The notes beneath the pieces are model-generated. The model saw nothing but the letters and a program-made list of their open reading frames with translations, ran no database searches and was not told the origin of the DNA. 64,000 nucleotides of DNA, taken from NCBI GenBank assembly GCA_934096275.1, contig CAKOLK010000005.1, positions 1-64,000 of the forward strand. The letters are read 5' to 3'. A program made the position numbers and the translations under genes. Positions 49,178-58,929 of this stretch are shown piece by piece (position 1 is the first letter of the stretch; each line of letters begins with the position of its first letter). This stretch comes from an uncultured Bacilli bacterium (GTDB lineage Bacteria > Bacillota_I > Bacilli_A > RF39 > UBA660).

Positions 49178-50461
49178 TTATGCAACTGTTTTTTCTTTAT
49201 TACTTATCAAGTTTACAATACATTTGTTACTAAAATCCATCTTCTTATAAACACCAAGTAATGTATTATAATCTAAACTTCTAATATCACTTATCTTATC
49301 ATTTTTAAATTCCCCATAATCAATCAAATCATATACAATGTTTTTAGCAGTCGCTACAACTTGATCAATCATTCTAACTTCACTTGCTACCCAAAGTTTA
49401 ATAATTCTCTTAAAAGCATCTATATTAAGATCTAAATCTTTAATATATTTATAAAACTCTTCTAAAAACTCATCTGTCTTATCAGTACTAACATAGAAAT
49501 TAAACATGTAATGATCTTCTATATCAACAAGTTCATAAGTAACAGAATATACAATGTTTTTTAAATACATTTGTTCAACAAATGTTGAAGAGCCTCCGAA
49601 AGCCATACTTAGAATCATTTGCATATAATAGTCTAACATGTATCTATCAATATTTAAATTTTTAAATAGACTTCTGTTCATTTTATAACCAATAGCAAGC
49701 TTATTTACTTCAACAGGAAACTCTATTTCCTCATATTCTTGTTTCACCATATCCGGTTCATCTATTTTTAATACTTCAACGACATCACTAGGCCTTTTAT
49801 AATCCTTTAATTCTTCTTTTACTATATTAATAAAATTATCTTGATTAATATCTCCGACTGCTACTAAATACATATTATCTGGCCTATAAAAACTCTTATA
49901 ACAAAGTTCCAACTCTTCCTTAGTAATACTATTAATATCGGAATCAGTACCAATTACTTTATCTTTATATGGATGATTTACATATAAATTACTTGATAAC
50001 GCTTCATATAAAATCCTATCAGGAACATCCTTATACATAGATGCTTCCTCTAAAATAATCCCCTTTTCCTTTTCAACTTGTTCCTCTGTTATAGAAAAAT
50101 TAGTTACCCAATTAAGTAAATATCTAAGATTCTCATCAAAATTGCTATTACCATAAAAGTAATAAGTAGTATTATCATTATTAGTCGAAGCGTTTACATC
50201 AGTACCACTTTTCATATAAAAGTTAAATGGATTATCTTCCCTTTCAAATAATTTATGTTCTAAAAAATGAGCTATTCCAGTAGGAACAGTATACTCTTTA
50301 TCATTAACCTTAAACAAACGATTTGCGCCTCCAAACTTTACTGATGCACTGACATAAAAACTCTTCGTATTATTAAGAGGTACAACAAATACTTCCAAAC
50401 CATTATCTAACTTTTCATAATATAGTTTTTCATCAAAATTATTAATATTTATTTCTTTCAT
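49178..50461 (-). CDS. ymfH: M16-type peptidase YmfH (EF-P modification-associated)
   Basis: 427 residues. The inverted zinc motif HFLEH (about 65-69 in GIAHFLEHKLFE) with a downstream Glu (ILEEASMYKDVPDR, about 140) is intact, so this is the active partner of the pair. B. subtilis YmfH and YmfF are tied to removing or processing the 5-aminopentanol group on elongation factor P. It starts inside the ymfF 3' end (4-base overlap), indicating translational coupling and a heterodimer. Confidence 0.85.
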   Translation of the reverse strand: MKEININNFDEKLYYEKLDNGLEVFVVPLNNTKSFYVSASVKFGGANRLFKVNDKEYTVPTGIAHFLEHKLFEREDNPFNFYMKSGTDVNASTNNDNTTYYFYGNSNFDENLRYLLNWVTNFSITEEQVEKEKGIILEEASMYKDVPDRILYEALSSNLYVNHPYKDKVIGTDSDINSITKEELELCYKSFYRPDNMYLVAVGDINQDNFINIVKEELKDYKRPSDVVEVLKIDEPDMVKQEYEEIEFPVEVNKLAIGYKMNRSLFKNLNIDRYMLDYYMQMILSMAFGGSSTFVEQMYLKNIVYSVTYELVDIEDHYMFNFYVSTDKTDEFLEEFYKYIKDLDLNIDAFKRIIKLWVASEVRMIDQVVATAKNIVYDLIDYGEFKNDKISDIRSLDYNTLLGVYKKMDFSNKCIVNLISNKEKTVA

Positions 50462-51714
50462 TTTGCACCTTCTTTTAGTAAATATATTGTATCTATCTTT
50501 AATAAATTAGCTACTCTTACTATATCTTCTTTAGTAATAGTCTCTACCATCTCTAATTGTTTTTCATAACTATCATTACCAAAATATAATTCAGTAAAAT
50601 ACACTTCCATAATTGATGAAGGAGATTCCATTATATCATTTAAAATTGATACATATAAAGCCTTTGCCCTATCTAATTCTTCATCAGTAATACCATCATT
50701 TTGAATGTCTGATAAGCACTTTTTAATTGTATTCAATGCTTCATTATAATTATCATATGATATACCTGCACTTACATAATAGAAATTATCTAGTCTTCTG
50801 TAAGCTGAAGATATAGAATAAGCAAGAGATTTTTCTTCACGTACTTCTTTAAATAATCTTGACTCTGGAGAATTACCAAATATTATATTAAATAGTATCA
50901 AAGCATATTTCTTATCATCAGGTTCAAAATCCATCAATTTAAATCCAATAAATAATTTACTTTGATTAAAAGAACTATCATCAATTACTTCTTTATTATT
51001 TCTATCACTCGATAAAATTATTTCATAAGAATCTGCTCTTTTAGTATTCTTAAATTTAAAATTATCTTTTATAAGATTTCTCATTTCGTCAAAATCAAAG
51101 TCCCCAATTACACATATATCACAAGCATCATTTTCTAAAACATGATTATAATACTCATATAAAGAAGATGAAGTAATAGAATCTAAATCCTCTATATAAC
51201 CACTTTGATGATATGAAAATGGTGCATTAATATCAATATTTTCTTTAAATCTAGTAAACCCATATATATTAGGCCTTTCGTTAGTCATTAATATCTCTTT
51301 TCTTAAGTTTTCTTTAGACATCTCAAATAATTCCTCATCAAAAGAATTATCCTTAACATTAGGCTTATAAAGCAAACTACTATAAAATTCAACTGAATCT
51401 TTAAGCATAGCCTCCTCAGTAAACCTAGGATTAAGCATAGACATAGTATACTCAATAAAAGCATGATCTCCTATCCTACGATTAACCATAGAAATTGATG
51501 CACCATATAAATCTTGTTTCTTTATACTAACATCTCTCATAGTAGGATAATCTTTAGAAGAAGACATTAAATTATCTAATAAAAGATTACGTATTGTAAT
51601 GTCTTCTTTCTTTTGCTTTTCAGATAAAATGACCTTAAAAAAAAGTGTCTTAAATTTATTTGTTTTAATTAAATGTAAATTATAAGATACTTCTTCTATT
51701 TTTTTATATTCCAT
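50458..51714 (-). CDS. ymfF: M16-type protein YmfF (inactive partner)
   Basis: 418 residues. It has the M16 fold (NLLLDNLMSSSKDYPTMRD, SRLFKEVREEKSLAYSISSA near 290) but no HxxEH motif, so it is the non-catalytic half of the ymfF-ymfH pair. The start at 51714 follows AGGTGGGAAT. The upstream extension of 14 codons overlaps deoD's end and lacks a site. Confidence 0.85.
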   Translation of the reverse strand: MEYKKIEEVSYNLHLIKTNKFKTLFFKVILSEKQKKEDITIRNLLLDNLMSSSKDYPTMRDVSIKKQDLYGASISMVNRRIGDHAFIEYTMSMLNPRFTEEAMLKDSVEFYSSLLYKPNVKDNSFDEELFEMSKENLRKEILMTNERPNIYGFTRFKENIDINAPFSYHQSGYIEDLDSITSSSLYEYYNHVLENDACDICVIGDFDFDEMRNLIKDNFKFKNTKRADSYEIILSSDRNNKEVIDDSSFNQSKLFIGFKLMDFEPDDKKYALILFNIIFGNSPESRLFKEVREEKSLAYSISSAYRRLDNFYYVSAGISYDNYNEALNTIKKCLSDIQNDGITDEELDRAKALYVSILNDIMESPSSIMEVYFTELYFGNDSYEKQLEMVETITKEDIVRVANLLKIDTIYLLKEGAK

Positions 51715-51742
51715 ATTCCCACCTCTTTCATGTACTGCAAAT

Positions 51743-52429
51743 TTATAATGATTCAAGTACTAAAGTAATTGCATCATTAAACGTTAATTCTCTTTCTTTG
51801 CTAGACATTTCTTCTAAGGTTTTAATATTATCTGAAACTGTTAAGACTGCAGATGCTTTTTTATTTAGTCTTTTTGCTATGTAAAATAGTGCAAAACATT
51901 CCATCTCTACTGCTTTATATGAAAACTTATCATTTTCATTCTTCAAGTGATAAAACAAATCACTAGTCTTAACATCAGCTTTAATTAAATTGATACTATG
52001 TTCTAAAGAACACTTTATTATTCTATCATTAATTTCATCAGAACTCAAACAATAATTAACATTTTCACTGTCAAATTGACACGAAAAGTTTGAATTAGTA
52101 TAAGCTCCAGTAGGTAGTATAGCACTACCTAACCCTATATTTTCATCTACTGCCCCACATGATCCAATTCTAATAATTTCATTAACATCATAGAAATTAA
52201 ATAATTCATATGAGTATATTCCCATACTAGGCATACCCATTCCAGATGCTGCAATCGTTACTAGTTTATCCTTATAATAACCAGTATATGCATAATTAGA
52301 ACGAACACTATTAACTAGTTTATAATCATCAAGATAGTTTTCCGCAATATATTTTGCCCGGTTAGGATCACCAGGCATTATTACAATTTTTGCAATTTCT
52401 TCTTTTTTTGCTTCAATATGTGGTGTCAT
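51743..52429 (-). CDS. deoD: Purine nucleoside phosphorylase DeoD
   Basis: 228 residues of the hexameric trimeric-fold type. PGDPNRAKYIAENYL (phosphate-binding region near 19-33), ASGMGMPSMGIYSYEL (about 61-76), RIGSCGAVDENIGLGS near 87, MECFALFYIAK (ribose site Met/Glu near 180) and TVSDNI with catalytic Asp near 204 are all present. It splits purine (deoxy)nucleosides with phosphate. Its start overlaps the ftsK stop by one base. Confidence 0.93.
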   Translation of the reverse strand: MTPHIEAKKEEIAKIVIMPGDPNRAKYIAENYLDDYKLVNSVRSNYAYTGYYKDKLVTIAASGMGMPSMGIYSYELFNFYDVNEIIRIGSCGAVDENIGLGSAILPTGAYTNSNFSCQFDSENVNYCLSSDEINDRIIKCSLEHSINLIKADVKTSDLFYHLKNENDKFSYKAVEMECFALFYIAKRLNKKASAVLTVSDNIKTLEEMSSKERELTFNDAITLVLESL

Positions 52430-54702
52430 TATTCATCATCCTTTTCTAATTTTATTAATACTTCACGTGGTTTTGAGCCATTTTGTGGTCCAATTATACC
52501 TCGTTCTTCAAGTAAATCTATTATTCTAGCAGCACGATTATATCCAAGTTTAAACTTTCTTTGTAATAAAGATGCACTTGCTTTACCAGTTGTCACTACA
52601 AATTCTACTATTTCATTGTATAATGGATCATCATATTCTTCCTTATCATCAGATATTGGATTATTTTTCTTTTCATGATCAACACTATCTAAGTCCATAA
52701 AATTACTATCAAATTGTGCTTTTTGTTGTGATATTGTATAATCTACTACTTTTTTAATTTCTTCCTCAGACACAAATGAACCTTGTATTCTATCTGGAGC
52801 ACTCTCACCCATCGGTAAAAATAACATATCACCTTTACCAAGTAGTTTTTCTGCTCCAGTCATATCAAGAATGGTTCTAGAGTCAATACTTGATGATACT
52901 GCGAATGAAATACGTGATGGAATATTTGCTTTAATTAAACCTGTAATTACATCTGTAGATGGTCTTTGTGTTGCAATAATTAGATGAATACCAGCAGCAC
53001 GGGCCATTTGTGTAATTCTCATTATAGAGTCTTCTACTTCTTTACCCGCGACAAGCATAAGATCTGCTAATTCGTCTACTATTACAACGATATATGGCAT
53101 CTTGTTATATTTTTCATCTTCAGGTAATTTCTTATTTTTTTCTTCAATTAGTTTATTATAACTAGTAATGTTTTTAGTACCAAGTTCTTCGAATAGGTCA
53201 TATCTTCTTTCCATTTCACTAACTGCTCTTTTAAGGGCAATGGATGCTTTACGAGGATCAGTTACTACTGGAGTTAAAAGATGTGGAACACCATTATAAA
53301 TACCAAGTTCTACTTTCTTAGGATCAACCATTACTAATTTTACTTCATCAGGACGAGCTTTCATAAGTATTGATATAATAATTCCATTAATACATACTGA
53401 TTTACCAGATCCAGTTGCTCCAGCGACTAAAAGATGTGGTGTTTTATCTATTTCACAATATTTTACTTTACCCATTATATCTTTACCAAGAGCTACTGCA
53501 AGAAGTGAAGTATTAGTATTTTTTGGCATACCTTCGATAGTTTCTCTTAATGAAACACTTTGAGCATGGTCATTAGGCATTTCAATACCAACAGTAGACT
53601 TACCAGGTATTGGCGCTTGAATACGAACATCTTTCTTAGCAAGAGCAAGTGATATTTCTTTATTTATACTAAGTAGTTTACTAACTTTAGTACCAGAGTT
53701 AAGTTCCATTTCATATTGTGTAACCGTAGGTCCAATATTAACTTCAACTACTCTACCAATAATACCAAAGTCTTTTAATACTTTTTCTAATATTTCAATA
53801 TTTTTTTCAATTATTTGATGATCAGTATTATTCTTTTTATTCTTTGGTGCATCAAGTAGTTCTATCGGAGGTAGTTTATATTGTTTATTAGTTTCAACTT
53901 TTTCTACTTTAGGAGTTTCTTCATTAACAGCCTCAGGCATAACTTTAGTAATTTGACTAATATCATGAACTACTAATTTATCTTTGTCTACATCATTATG
54001 ATCAACAATCTTAAGCTTACTATCGACATCATTAATTGAAACAGGTTCAATCTTAGACTTATCCTTAACTTTTTCTTTCTTAGGTTTTTCTTCTTTTTCG
54101 GGAATCATATCTTTAGTTTTTTCTGCAATGTTTCTTACAATATTAAATATGGACATACCAGTAAAAATCATAAACCCAGAAATAAGAAGTACCCATACTA
54201 CTATATCTGTTCCATCTTTTTCAAATAGTTTATAAAACAAAGTAGAAAATATTGCACCAAGAATACCTCCACCAGTGTTAGAAAGACTAGCATCAAATAC
54301 TCCGACACTTATTTTGCTTTCCATTATTCTTGTTACTGCACTCATTATATTATCAACTGTAGCACTAAAAATCTTTGATACTTGAACAGATTCTAAAACA
54401 TAATTTTGATGTAAAAATACTAATATTCCTATTAAGAATAGATAAAAGCCTAACATCTTAGAAGAAAAGAAATTAATATTTTTTCTATATATAATCAAGT
54501 ATCCACCCATTACTAAAATAAATAAAAGTAAAAAGAAATATAGATTTCCTACTAGAAAGACTGCAAAAGAAGCAATAAATCTTCCTACTGGACCATACTT
54601 ACCAATACCTATTATTGCAATAAGCATAAGAAGTATTCCGTATAAATCCATAAAATAACTTTCTTTTTTCTTAGAGTTTTTACGAGTTTTTTTCTTTGCC
54701 AT
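52429..54702 (-). CDS. spoIIIE: DNA translocase FtsK/SpoIIIE
   Basis: 757 residues. Four amino-terminal membrane helices (about 15-190) are followed by a charged linker and the motor: HLLVAGATGSGKSVCING (Walker A near 417), KLVMVDPKKVELGIYNG, PYIVVIVDELADLMLVAGKE (Walker B), ARAAGIHLIIATQRPSTDVI. The end is a gamma winged-helix domain (TGKASASLLQRKFKLGYNRA then ARIIDLLEERGI) that reads KOPS/SRS. It pumps DNA through the septum; a role in chromosome transfer to the forespore is likely given the other spore genes, but it may be the vegetative FtsK. The ATG at 54702 follows AGGTGATAACA. Confidence 0.93.
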   Translation of the reverse strand: MAKKKTRKNSKKKESYFMDLYGILLMLIAIIGIGKYGPVGRFIASFAVFLVGNLYFFLLLFILVMGGYLIIYRKNINFFSSKMLGFYLFLIGILVFLHQNYVLESVQVSKIFSATVDNIMSAVTRIMESKISVGVFDASLSNTGGGILGAIFSTLFYKLFEKDGTDIVVWVLLISGFMIFTGMSIFNIVRNIAEKTKDMIPEKEEKPKKEKVKDKSKIEPVSINDVDSKLKIVDHNDVDKDKLVVHDISQITKVMPEAVNEETPKVEKVETNKQYKLPPIELLDAPKNKKNNTDHQIIEKNIEILEKVLKDFGIIGRVVEVNIGPTVTQYEMELNSGTKVSKLLSINKEISLALAKKDVRIQAPIPGKSTVGIEMPNDHAQSVSLRETIEGMPKNTNTSLLAVALGKDIMGKVKYCEIDKTPHLLVAGATGSGKSVCINGIIISILMKARPDEVKLVMVDPKKVELGIYNGVPHLLTPVVTDPRKASIALKRAVSEMERRYDLFEELGTKNITSYNKLIEEKNKKLPEDEKYNKMPYIVVIVDELADLMLVAGKEVEDSIMRITQMARAAGIHLIIATQRPSTDVITGLIKANIPSRISFAVSSSIDSRTILDMTGAEKLLGKGDMLFLPMGESAPDRIQGSFVSEEEIKKVVDYTISQQKAQFDSNFMDLDSVDHEKKNNPISDDKEEYDDPLYNEIVEFVVTTGKASASLLQRKFKLGYNRAARIIDLLEERGIIGPQNGSKPREVLIKLEKDDE

Positions 54703-54801
54703 TGTTATCACCTACTATTAACATTATAATACAAAATATAAAAAATAAAAAGAAGAAATTAAAAAATGACATGTATAAAAACATACCACTTATAAAATCT
54801 T

Positions 54802-55410
54802 TTATGCATTAGCATTTATATTTACTCTAAACTTATAACTATAAGAATTCTTAGTAACTTTATCAGTATCAACACTAGAATCAATCCATGCTCTAAGTCT
54901 ATAATTTGTTAAGACTCTACCTTTATTATTTGAAAATACTTCTTCTTGTGATTTAAGTATATAATTATTTAACTTATCAATAGTAACAGAATTAACAACA
55001 ACTCTCTCAACACCATTTTCCACTTTAGTTAAATACACTTTTATTTCGTTATCATGCAATGGATTATCTACACTTATTGGTTCAATAATCACATTATAAT
55101 TAAGTTTTCTTTTCTTATTATCACTTTCTTTAGTTTTAATATAAGACAATACTTGAAAATCAAAATAATCATTCAAACTCTTACCAGCATCATCAGGTAA
55201 AGGAATAGCATTTTCCATTTTGATTTCATTAGATTCGGTATAACTCATCTTAATTTGTCCAGTAGATATACTATTATTGCCAGTAATTGAATCTCCAGCA
55301 ACATCCCAAAAGGCATATGTACCAAAAGATACTAACGCTAAATTAAATAACATTAATGCAAGTAATATTAATATTCTTTTCTTTTTATTATTATCGTTTT
55401 TGTTTTCCAT
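54802..55410 (-). CDS. TasA/camelysin-like exported protein
   Basis: 202 residues. Lysine-rich start, one helix (about 12-32), then SFGTYAFWDVAGDSITGNNS followed by ISTGQIKMSYTESNEIKMEN, the typical TasA/CalY layout cleaved by SipW. The rest is the same domain found at residues 30-195 of the 733-residue surface protein (LLPDDAGKSLNDYFDFQVLS-like, then LRAWIDSSVDTDKVTKNSYS, YKFRVNINANA). It ends where the longer protein continues into its dockerin-like repeats, so it is a stand-alone version of that module. It may form fibres or a matrix. Confidence 0.7.
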   Translation of the reverse strand: MENKNDNNKKKRILILLALMLFNLALVSFGTYAFWDVAGDSITGNNSISTGQIKMSYTESNEIKMENAIPLPDDAGKSLNDYFDFQVLSYIKTKESDNKKRKLNYNVIIEPISVDNPLHDNEIKVYLTKVENGVERVVVNSVTIDKLNNYILKSQEEVFSNNKGRVLTNYRLRAWIDSSVDTDKVTKNSYSYKFRVNINANA

Positions 55411-55453
55411 ATCTATTCACTCCCTCGTACTATAATAATAGTACAACAAAAAA

Positions 55454-55471
55454 AGCACTTTTTCAAGTACT
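55454..55471 (-). terminator. Terminator of the ClpX-like gene
   Basis: Seven-pair stem AGTACTT/AAGTGCT (one G-U) and TTTTTTT on the minus strand, touching the stop codon. Confidence 0.7.
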
Positions 55472-56873
55472 ATTTTTGGATAACAAGCTTCTTCTTTTCC
55501 TCTTCAGATCTTATTACTTTAATATCATCTATTCTATTAAACACTATCTTATTAACATTACCAGATAATACTTCAAACTCTAATGTTTCAATAGTTTCAT
55601 CAAAAGCGGTTTTAAGTCCTCTTGCACCAATATCCTTACTCTTAGCAACACTTGCAATATCATTTATAAATGAATCAGTATAGATTACTTCAACACCTAA
55701 AGAATTATAAAACTCTTTAGTTAGTCTTAAAGGACTAATTTCTGACTCTTTAAGTATTTGTACAAACTCTTTTTCTCCTAGTTTATTAAATTGTATAACT
55801 TTAGACATTCTACCCATAAGTTCTGGAACAATTCCTGAGTTTTTGAACTCTTTTGTAGTTTTCTTTTCATCAACATTCTTACTAGCAGTAAATCCCACTA
55901 CTTTTTCTTTACTTTTCTTTTCATCCATATGAGAAAATGCACCACTTAATATAACTGTAAGATAAGAACTATCAAACTCAAAAGGTTCTAACATATTTTC
56001 ATGATCCCCTGAAATATTATAATTTGTTCCTTCAAGTAGTTTTAATAATGATTGTTGTACTCCAGTTGATGCAATACTAGATACATCATCATTAGAACTT
56101 TTCTTATCAATTTCATCTATTACTAAAATACTTCTTTCTGCAAGTTCAATATCATAATCAGCACTTTCATATAAATGCTTAATCATATCTTCAATACTAC
56201 TTCCTTTGTATCCTTCAATAGTATAACGAGTAGCATCTTCAATAACACAAGGAATATCTAGTTGTTTAGCAATTTGTTTAATTATTTCAGTCTTACCTAC
56301 TCCAGTTGAACCCACTAATAAAATGTTTTGCTTTAAATTTCTAAGCTTATCATCAGGAAGATCTGAATCATATAATCTTTGATTAAAATAAATAGTAGAA
56401 AGTATTTGTTTAATAGCATCATCTTGTCCAATAATACTCTTTTTTACTTCTTCATTAATAGACTCAATATCTATTATTTGTTCATCTTTATTTTTTACAT
56501 TCATTAATTCATCTAAAGAAAGATCACTCATTTTTGTAAAAACATCATCCAATATTGTAAAATTAACAGAATTATTTTCTTGATCTATATCGAATCTTAT
56601 AACAGAACACTTATCTGCATACACAAACTTTTCTTTCAATTCTTGATAGTCTTTACATATCTTGTTTTTTATAAATCCACTTCCATCAAAAGCAAATATT
56701 GATAAATCTTCTTGGTTATCAAATATTGGTAAAATAACAGATTTATACTTACCATCTTTTATTTCAAATCCCTTATCAGTAGGTTTAACTTCTTCTAAAC
56801 CTATACATGAATATGTATTATCAAAACCATCTAACTTTTTTAAAATCATTCCCATTATTGTCATATTTTCCAT
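55470..56873 (-). CDS. ClpX-like AAA+ ATPase without zinc-binding domain
   Basis: 467 residues. The AAA+ core has ILLVGSTGVGKTEIIKQIAK (Walker A, about 190-205), SILVIDEIDKKSSNDDVSS (Walker B, about 252), a sensor segment (TVILSGAF) and GIVPELMGRMSKVIQFNKLG plus the small domain GARGLKTAFDETIETLEFEV, as in ClpX. The first 150 residues lack the Cys4 zinc finger of ClpX and instead form an unrelated domain. It is therefore a ClpX-like unfoldase or a HslU relative with another adaptor domain, not the housekeeping ClpX. Adjacent to fmt with a 16-base gap. Confidence 0.75.
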   Translation of the reverse strand: MENMTIMGMILKKLDGFDNTYSCIGLEEVKPTDKGFEIKDGKYKSVILPIFDNQEDLSIFAFDGSGFIKNKICKDYQELKEKFVYADKCSVIRFDIDQENNSVNFTILDDVFTKMSDLSLDELMNVKNKDEQIIDIESINEEVKKSIIGQDDAIKQILSTIYFNQRLYDSDLPDDKLRNLKQNILLVGSTGVGKTEIIKQIAKQLDIPCVIEDATRYTIEGYKGSSIEDMIKHLYESADYDIELAERSILVIDEIDKKSSNDDVSSIASTGVQQSLLKLLEGTNYNISGDHENMLEPFEFDSSYLTVILSGAFSHMDEKKSKEKVVGFTASKNVDEKKTTKEFKNSGIVPELMGRMSKVIQFNKLGEKEFVQILKESEISPLRLTKEFYNSLGVEVIYTDSFINDIASVAKSKDIGARGLKTAFDETIETLEFEVLSGNVNKIVFNRIDDIKVIRSEEEKKKLVIQK

Positions 56874-56889
56874 ATTACTTCTCCCAAAA

Positions 56890-57810
56890 CTAATTAATTT
56901 TCTTCCCCTTTAATTCTTTTAAGTTACCATTTAAATAATCTTTAGAACTTATTCTTTTCTTTCCAGGTATTTGAAGTTCTTTAATTATTATATCATTATC
57001 AATAGTAGACACCTTAATATCTTTATCTATTGTTATAGTACCAACTTCTTTAGTAGATTTGTCTCCAATAGAGCAACTAAATATCTTAATATTTAAATCA
57101 TCGATTGAAGCGTAAGCACCAATATTAGATAATGCTCTAATCTTATTATATATATTAATTGCTTTATCATTAAAACGAATCTTTTCATCTTCACGTTTTA
57201 TAATTGGTGAAAAACTACACTGTTCATTTGATTGTTTAATTCTTTTACAAGTATTATTAAATATACTAAGTAAAGTATCTATTAAAAGCTCTGCACCAAT
57301 ATTAGATAACTTTTTGCTTAATGTTTCTATGTTATCATTAATATCTATTGGAATAGATTTACTTGTTATGATATCACCACTATCCATACCTTTATCAGTA
57401 AACATAATTGTAATACCGGTCTTATCATCACCATTCATTATTGCTCTTTGTATTGGAGCACCTCCTCTATATTTAGGTAAGAGTGATGCATGGACATTTA
57501 TTGTATGATACTTTGGATGATAGAGTATTTCTTCTGGTATTATTTGTCCATAAGCGCATGTTACTATGATATCAGCATCAATATTATTTATTTTTTTTAT
57601 TTCATCTTTAATTTTTATAGGTGTATAGACTTTGATGTTGTTTTTTATAGCAATTTCTTTTATCGGACTTGGTGTTAGGATTTTTTTTCTACCAACTTCT
57701 TTATCAGGTTGTGTAATTACTGCGACTACATTGGTGTTTTTGATTAATGTCTCTAGTACAGAGCAAGCAAAAAGTGGTGTGCCCATAAATATTACTTTTT
57801 TATCTTTCAT
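56890..57810 (-). CDS. fmt: Methionyl-tRNA formyltransferase
   Basis: 306 residues, family length. Formyl-tetrahydrofolate-binding core and catalytic SLLPKYRGGAPIQRAIMNGD (about 105-125, SLLPxxRGAAPI), HASLLP with catalytic His, and the GxDxGD-like MDSGDIITSK. A carboxy-terminal OB-type domain follows. The ATG at 57810 is preferred over one 17 codons upstream because GAGGAAGATAAC precedes it and the family start is KKVIFMGTPLFAC. It overlaps the 57.8 kb gene's stop by three bases or fewer. Confidence 0.93.
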   Translation of the reverse strand: MKDKKVIFMGTPLFACSVLETLIKNTNVVAVITQPDKEVGRKKILTPSPIKEIAIKNNIKVYTPIKIKDEIKKINNIDADIIVTCAYGQIIPEEILYHPKYHTINVHASLLPKYRGGAPIQRAIMNGDDKTGITIMFTDKGMDSGDIITSKSIPIDINDNIETLSKKLSNIGAELLIDTLLSIFNNTCKRIKQSNEQCSFSPIIKREDEKIRFNDKAINIYNKIRALSNIGAYASIDDLNIKIFSCSIGDKSTKEVGTITIDKDIKVSTIDNDIIIKELQIPGKKRISSKDYLNGNLKELKGKKIN

Positions 57811-57811
57811 G

Positions 57812-58264
57812 TTATCTTCCTCGTCTTCCTCTTTCTTCTTGTATTTCTTTTCTTTTTTCATTTATTCTAATTCTTGCTTCGCTTTCTAATATTTCTATTT
57901 TCTTAAGATAAAGTTTGTATTCTTCTTTTTTTAAATAATCTTTATATTTTTTACGAAGCATAGTCTTAAACTTTTCCATTTCATCTAATACCATTTCAAT
58001 TGCACCATCATCAGAAGTCTCATCTTCATATACAACAGATAACATCAATATAATCTTTTCTAATCTTCTTTTACACTTTTTTGAAACAAGTTTTTCGATT
58101 AATCCAGGATTAATAACAATCATTTCATTAACATTAATCATATCCTCTATCTCAAGGGAATCTTTTGGTTTAACATTAAATCCTTTTAATTTTTCATACT
58201 CCATATATGTAATAGTCTCTTCCTGTGCTTCTTTTTTTACTACAAAACGTCTTGAAATTGCCAT
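57812..58264 (-). CDS. Uncharacterised coiled-coil protein
   Basis: 150 residues, very charged, mostly helical, with a Lys/Glu-rich coiled coil in the carboxy half (about 75-150, TMLRKKYKDYLKKEEYKLYL) ending in an Arg-rich tail (ERGRRGR). No family recognised. It lies between trmD and fmt on the same strand, 11 bases after trmD, so it is probably part of that operon; it could be a ribosome- or RNA-linked protein because of its neighbours. Confidence 0.6.
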   Translation of the reverse strand: MAISRRFVVKKEAQEETITYMEYEKLKGFNVKPKDSLEIEDMINVNEMIVINPGLIEKLVSKKCKRRLEKIILMLSVVYEDETSDDGAIEMVLDEMEKFKTMLRKKYKDYLKKEEYKLYLKKIEILESEARIRINEKRKEIQEERGRRGR

Positions 58265-58275
58265 AAAACCACCTC

Positions 58276-58929
58276 TTATTTATTTAACTTTATGTTAGTT
58301 AACCTAATTCTTTCTTTATTTCTATATTCTTCAATTTCCTTATGATTACCACTTAATAATACATCTGGAACTTTCATACCACGAAAATCTCTTGGCTTAG
58401 TATATACTGGATAATCTAATAAATCATCATCAAATGATTCAGACTCAAGAGATTCATTGGTTATTACTCCATCAAGTAATCTTGTAATTGAATCAGTAAT
58501 TGCCATTGCTGGTATTTCGCCCCCGGTAAGAATATAATCTCCAATAGATATTTCTTCATCACAAAGTGTTTTGATTCTTTCATCAAATCCTTCATAATGA
58601 CCACATATTAATATTATATGTTTTTTAGTTTTTAAAGATTTAGCAACACTTTGATTATATGTTTTACCACTCGGAGTAAGTAATATAACATATGAATCAT
58701 CATCTTTTAAAGCCTCAACTGCATCAAATATTGGCTGTGGCATTAAAACCATTCCTGCTCCCCCACCATATGGAGTATCATCTACTTTATTATGAGGATC
58801 ATTAGTATAATCTCTAAAATTTATTATATTTATATTAACAAGTTCTCTATCTATTGCTCTTTTTATAATGGATTCATTTAAAAAACCAGTAAACATATCA
58901 GGAAAAAGAGTTAGAATATCTATTTTCAT
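58276..58929 (-). CDS. trmD: tRNA (guanine-N1)-methyltransferase
   Basis: Methylates G37 of tRNAs. 217 residues, slightly short (Bacillus 240). The trefoil-knot family motifs are complete: ILTLFPDMFTGFLNESIIKR, DDTPYGGGAGMVLMPQPIFD, LICGHYEGFDERI (about 105-117) and ISIGDYILTGGEIPAMAITD. The carboxy domain has DYPVYTKPRDFRGMKVPDVL and LSGNHKEIEEYR. It overlaps rimM by four bases (ATGA), the standard rimM-trmD arrangement. Confidence 0.95.
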   Translation of the reverse strand: MKIDILTLFPDMFTGFLNESIIKRAIDRELVNINIINFRDYTNDPHNKVDDTPYGGGAGMVLMPQPIFDAVEALKDDDSYVILLTPSGKTYNQSVAKSLKTKKHIILICGHYEGFDERIKTLCDEEISIGDYILTGGEIPAMAITDSITRLLDGVITNESLESESFDDDLLDYPVYTKPRDFRGMKVPDVLLSGNHKEIEEYRNKERIRLTNIKLNK

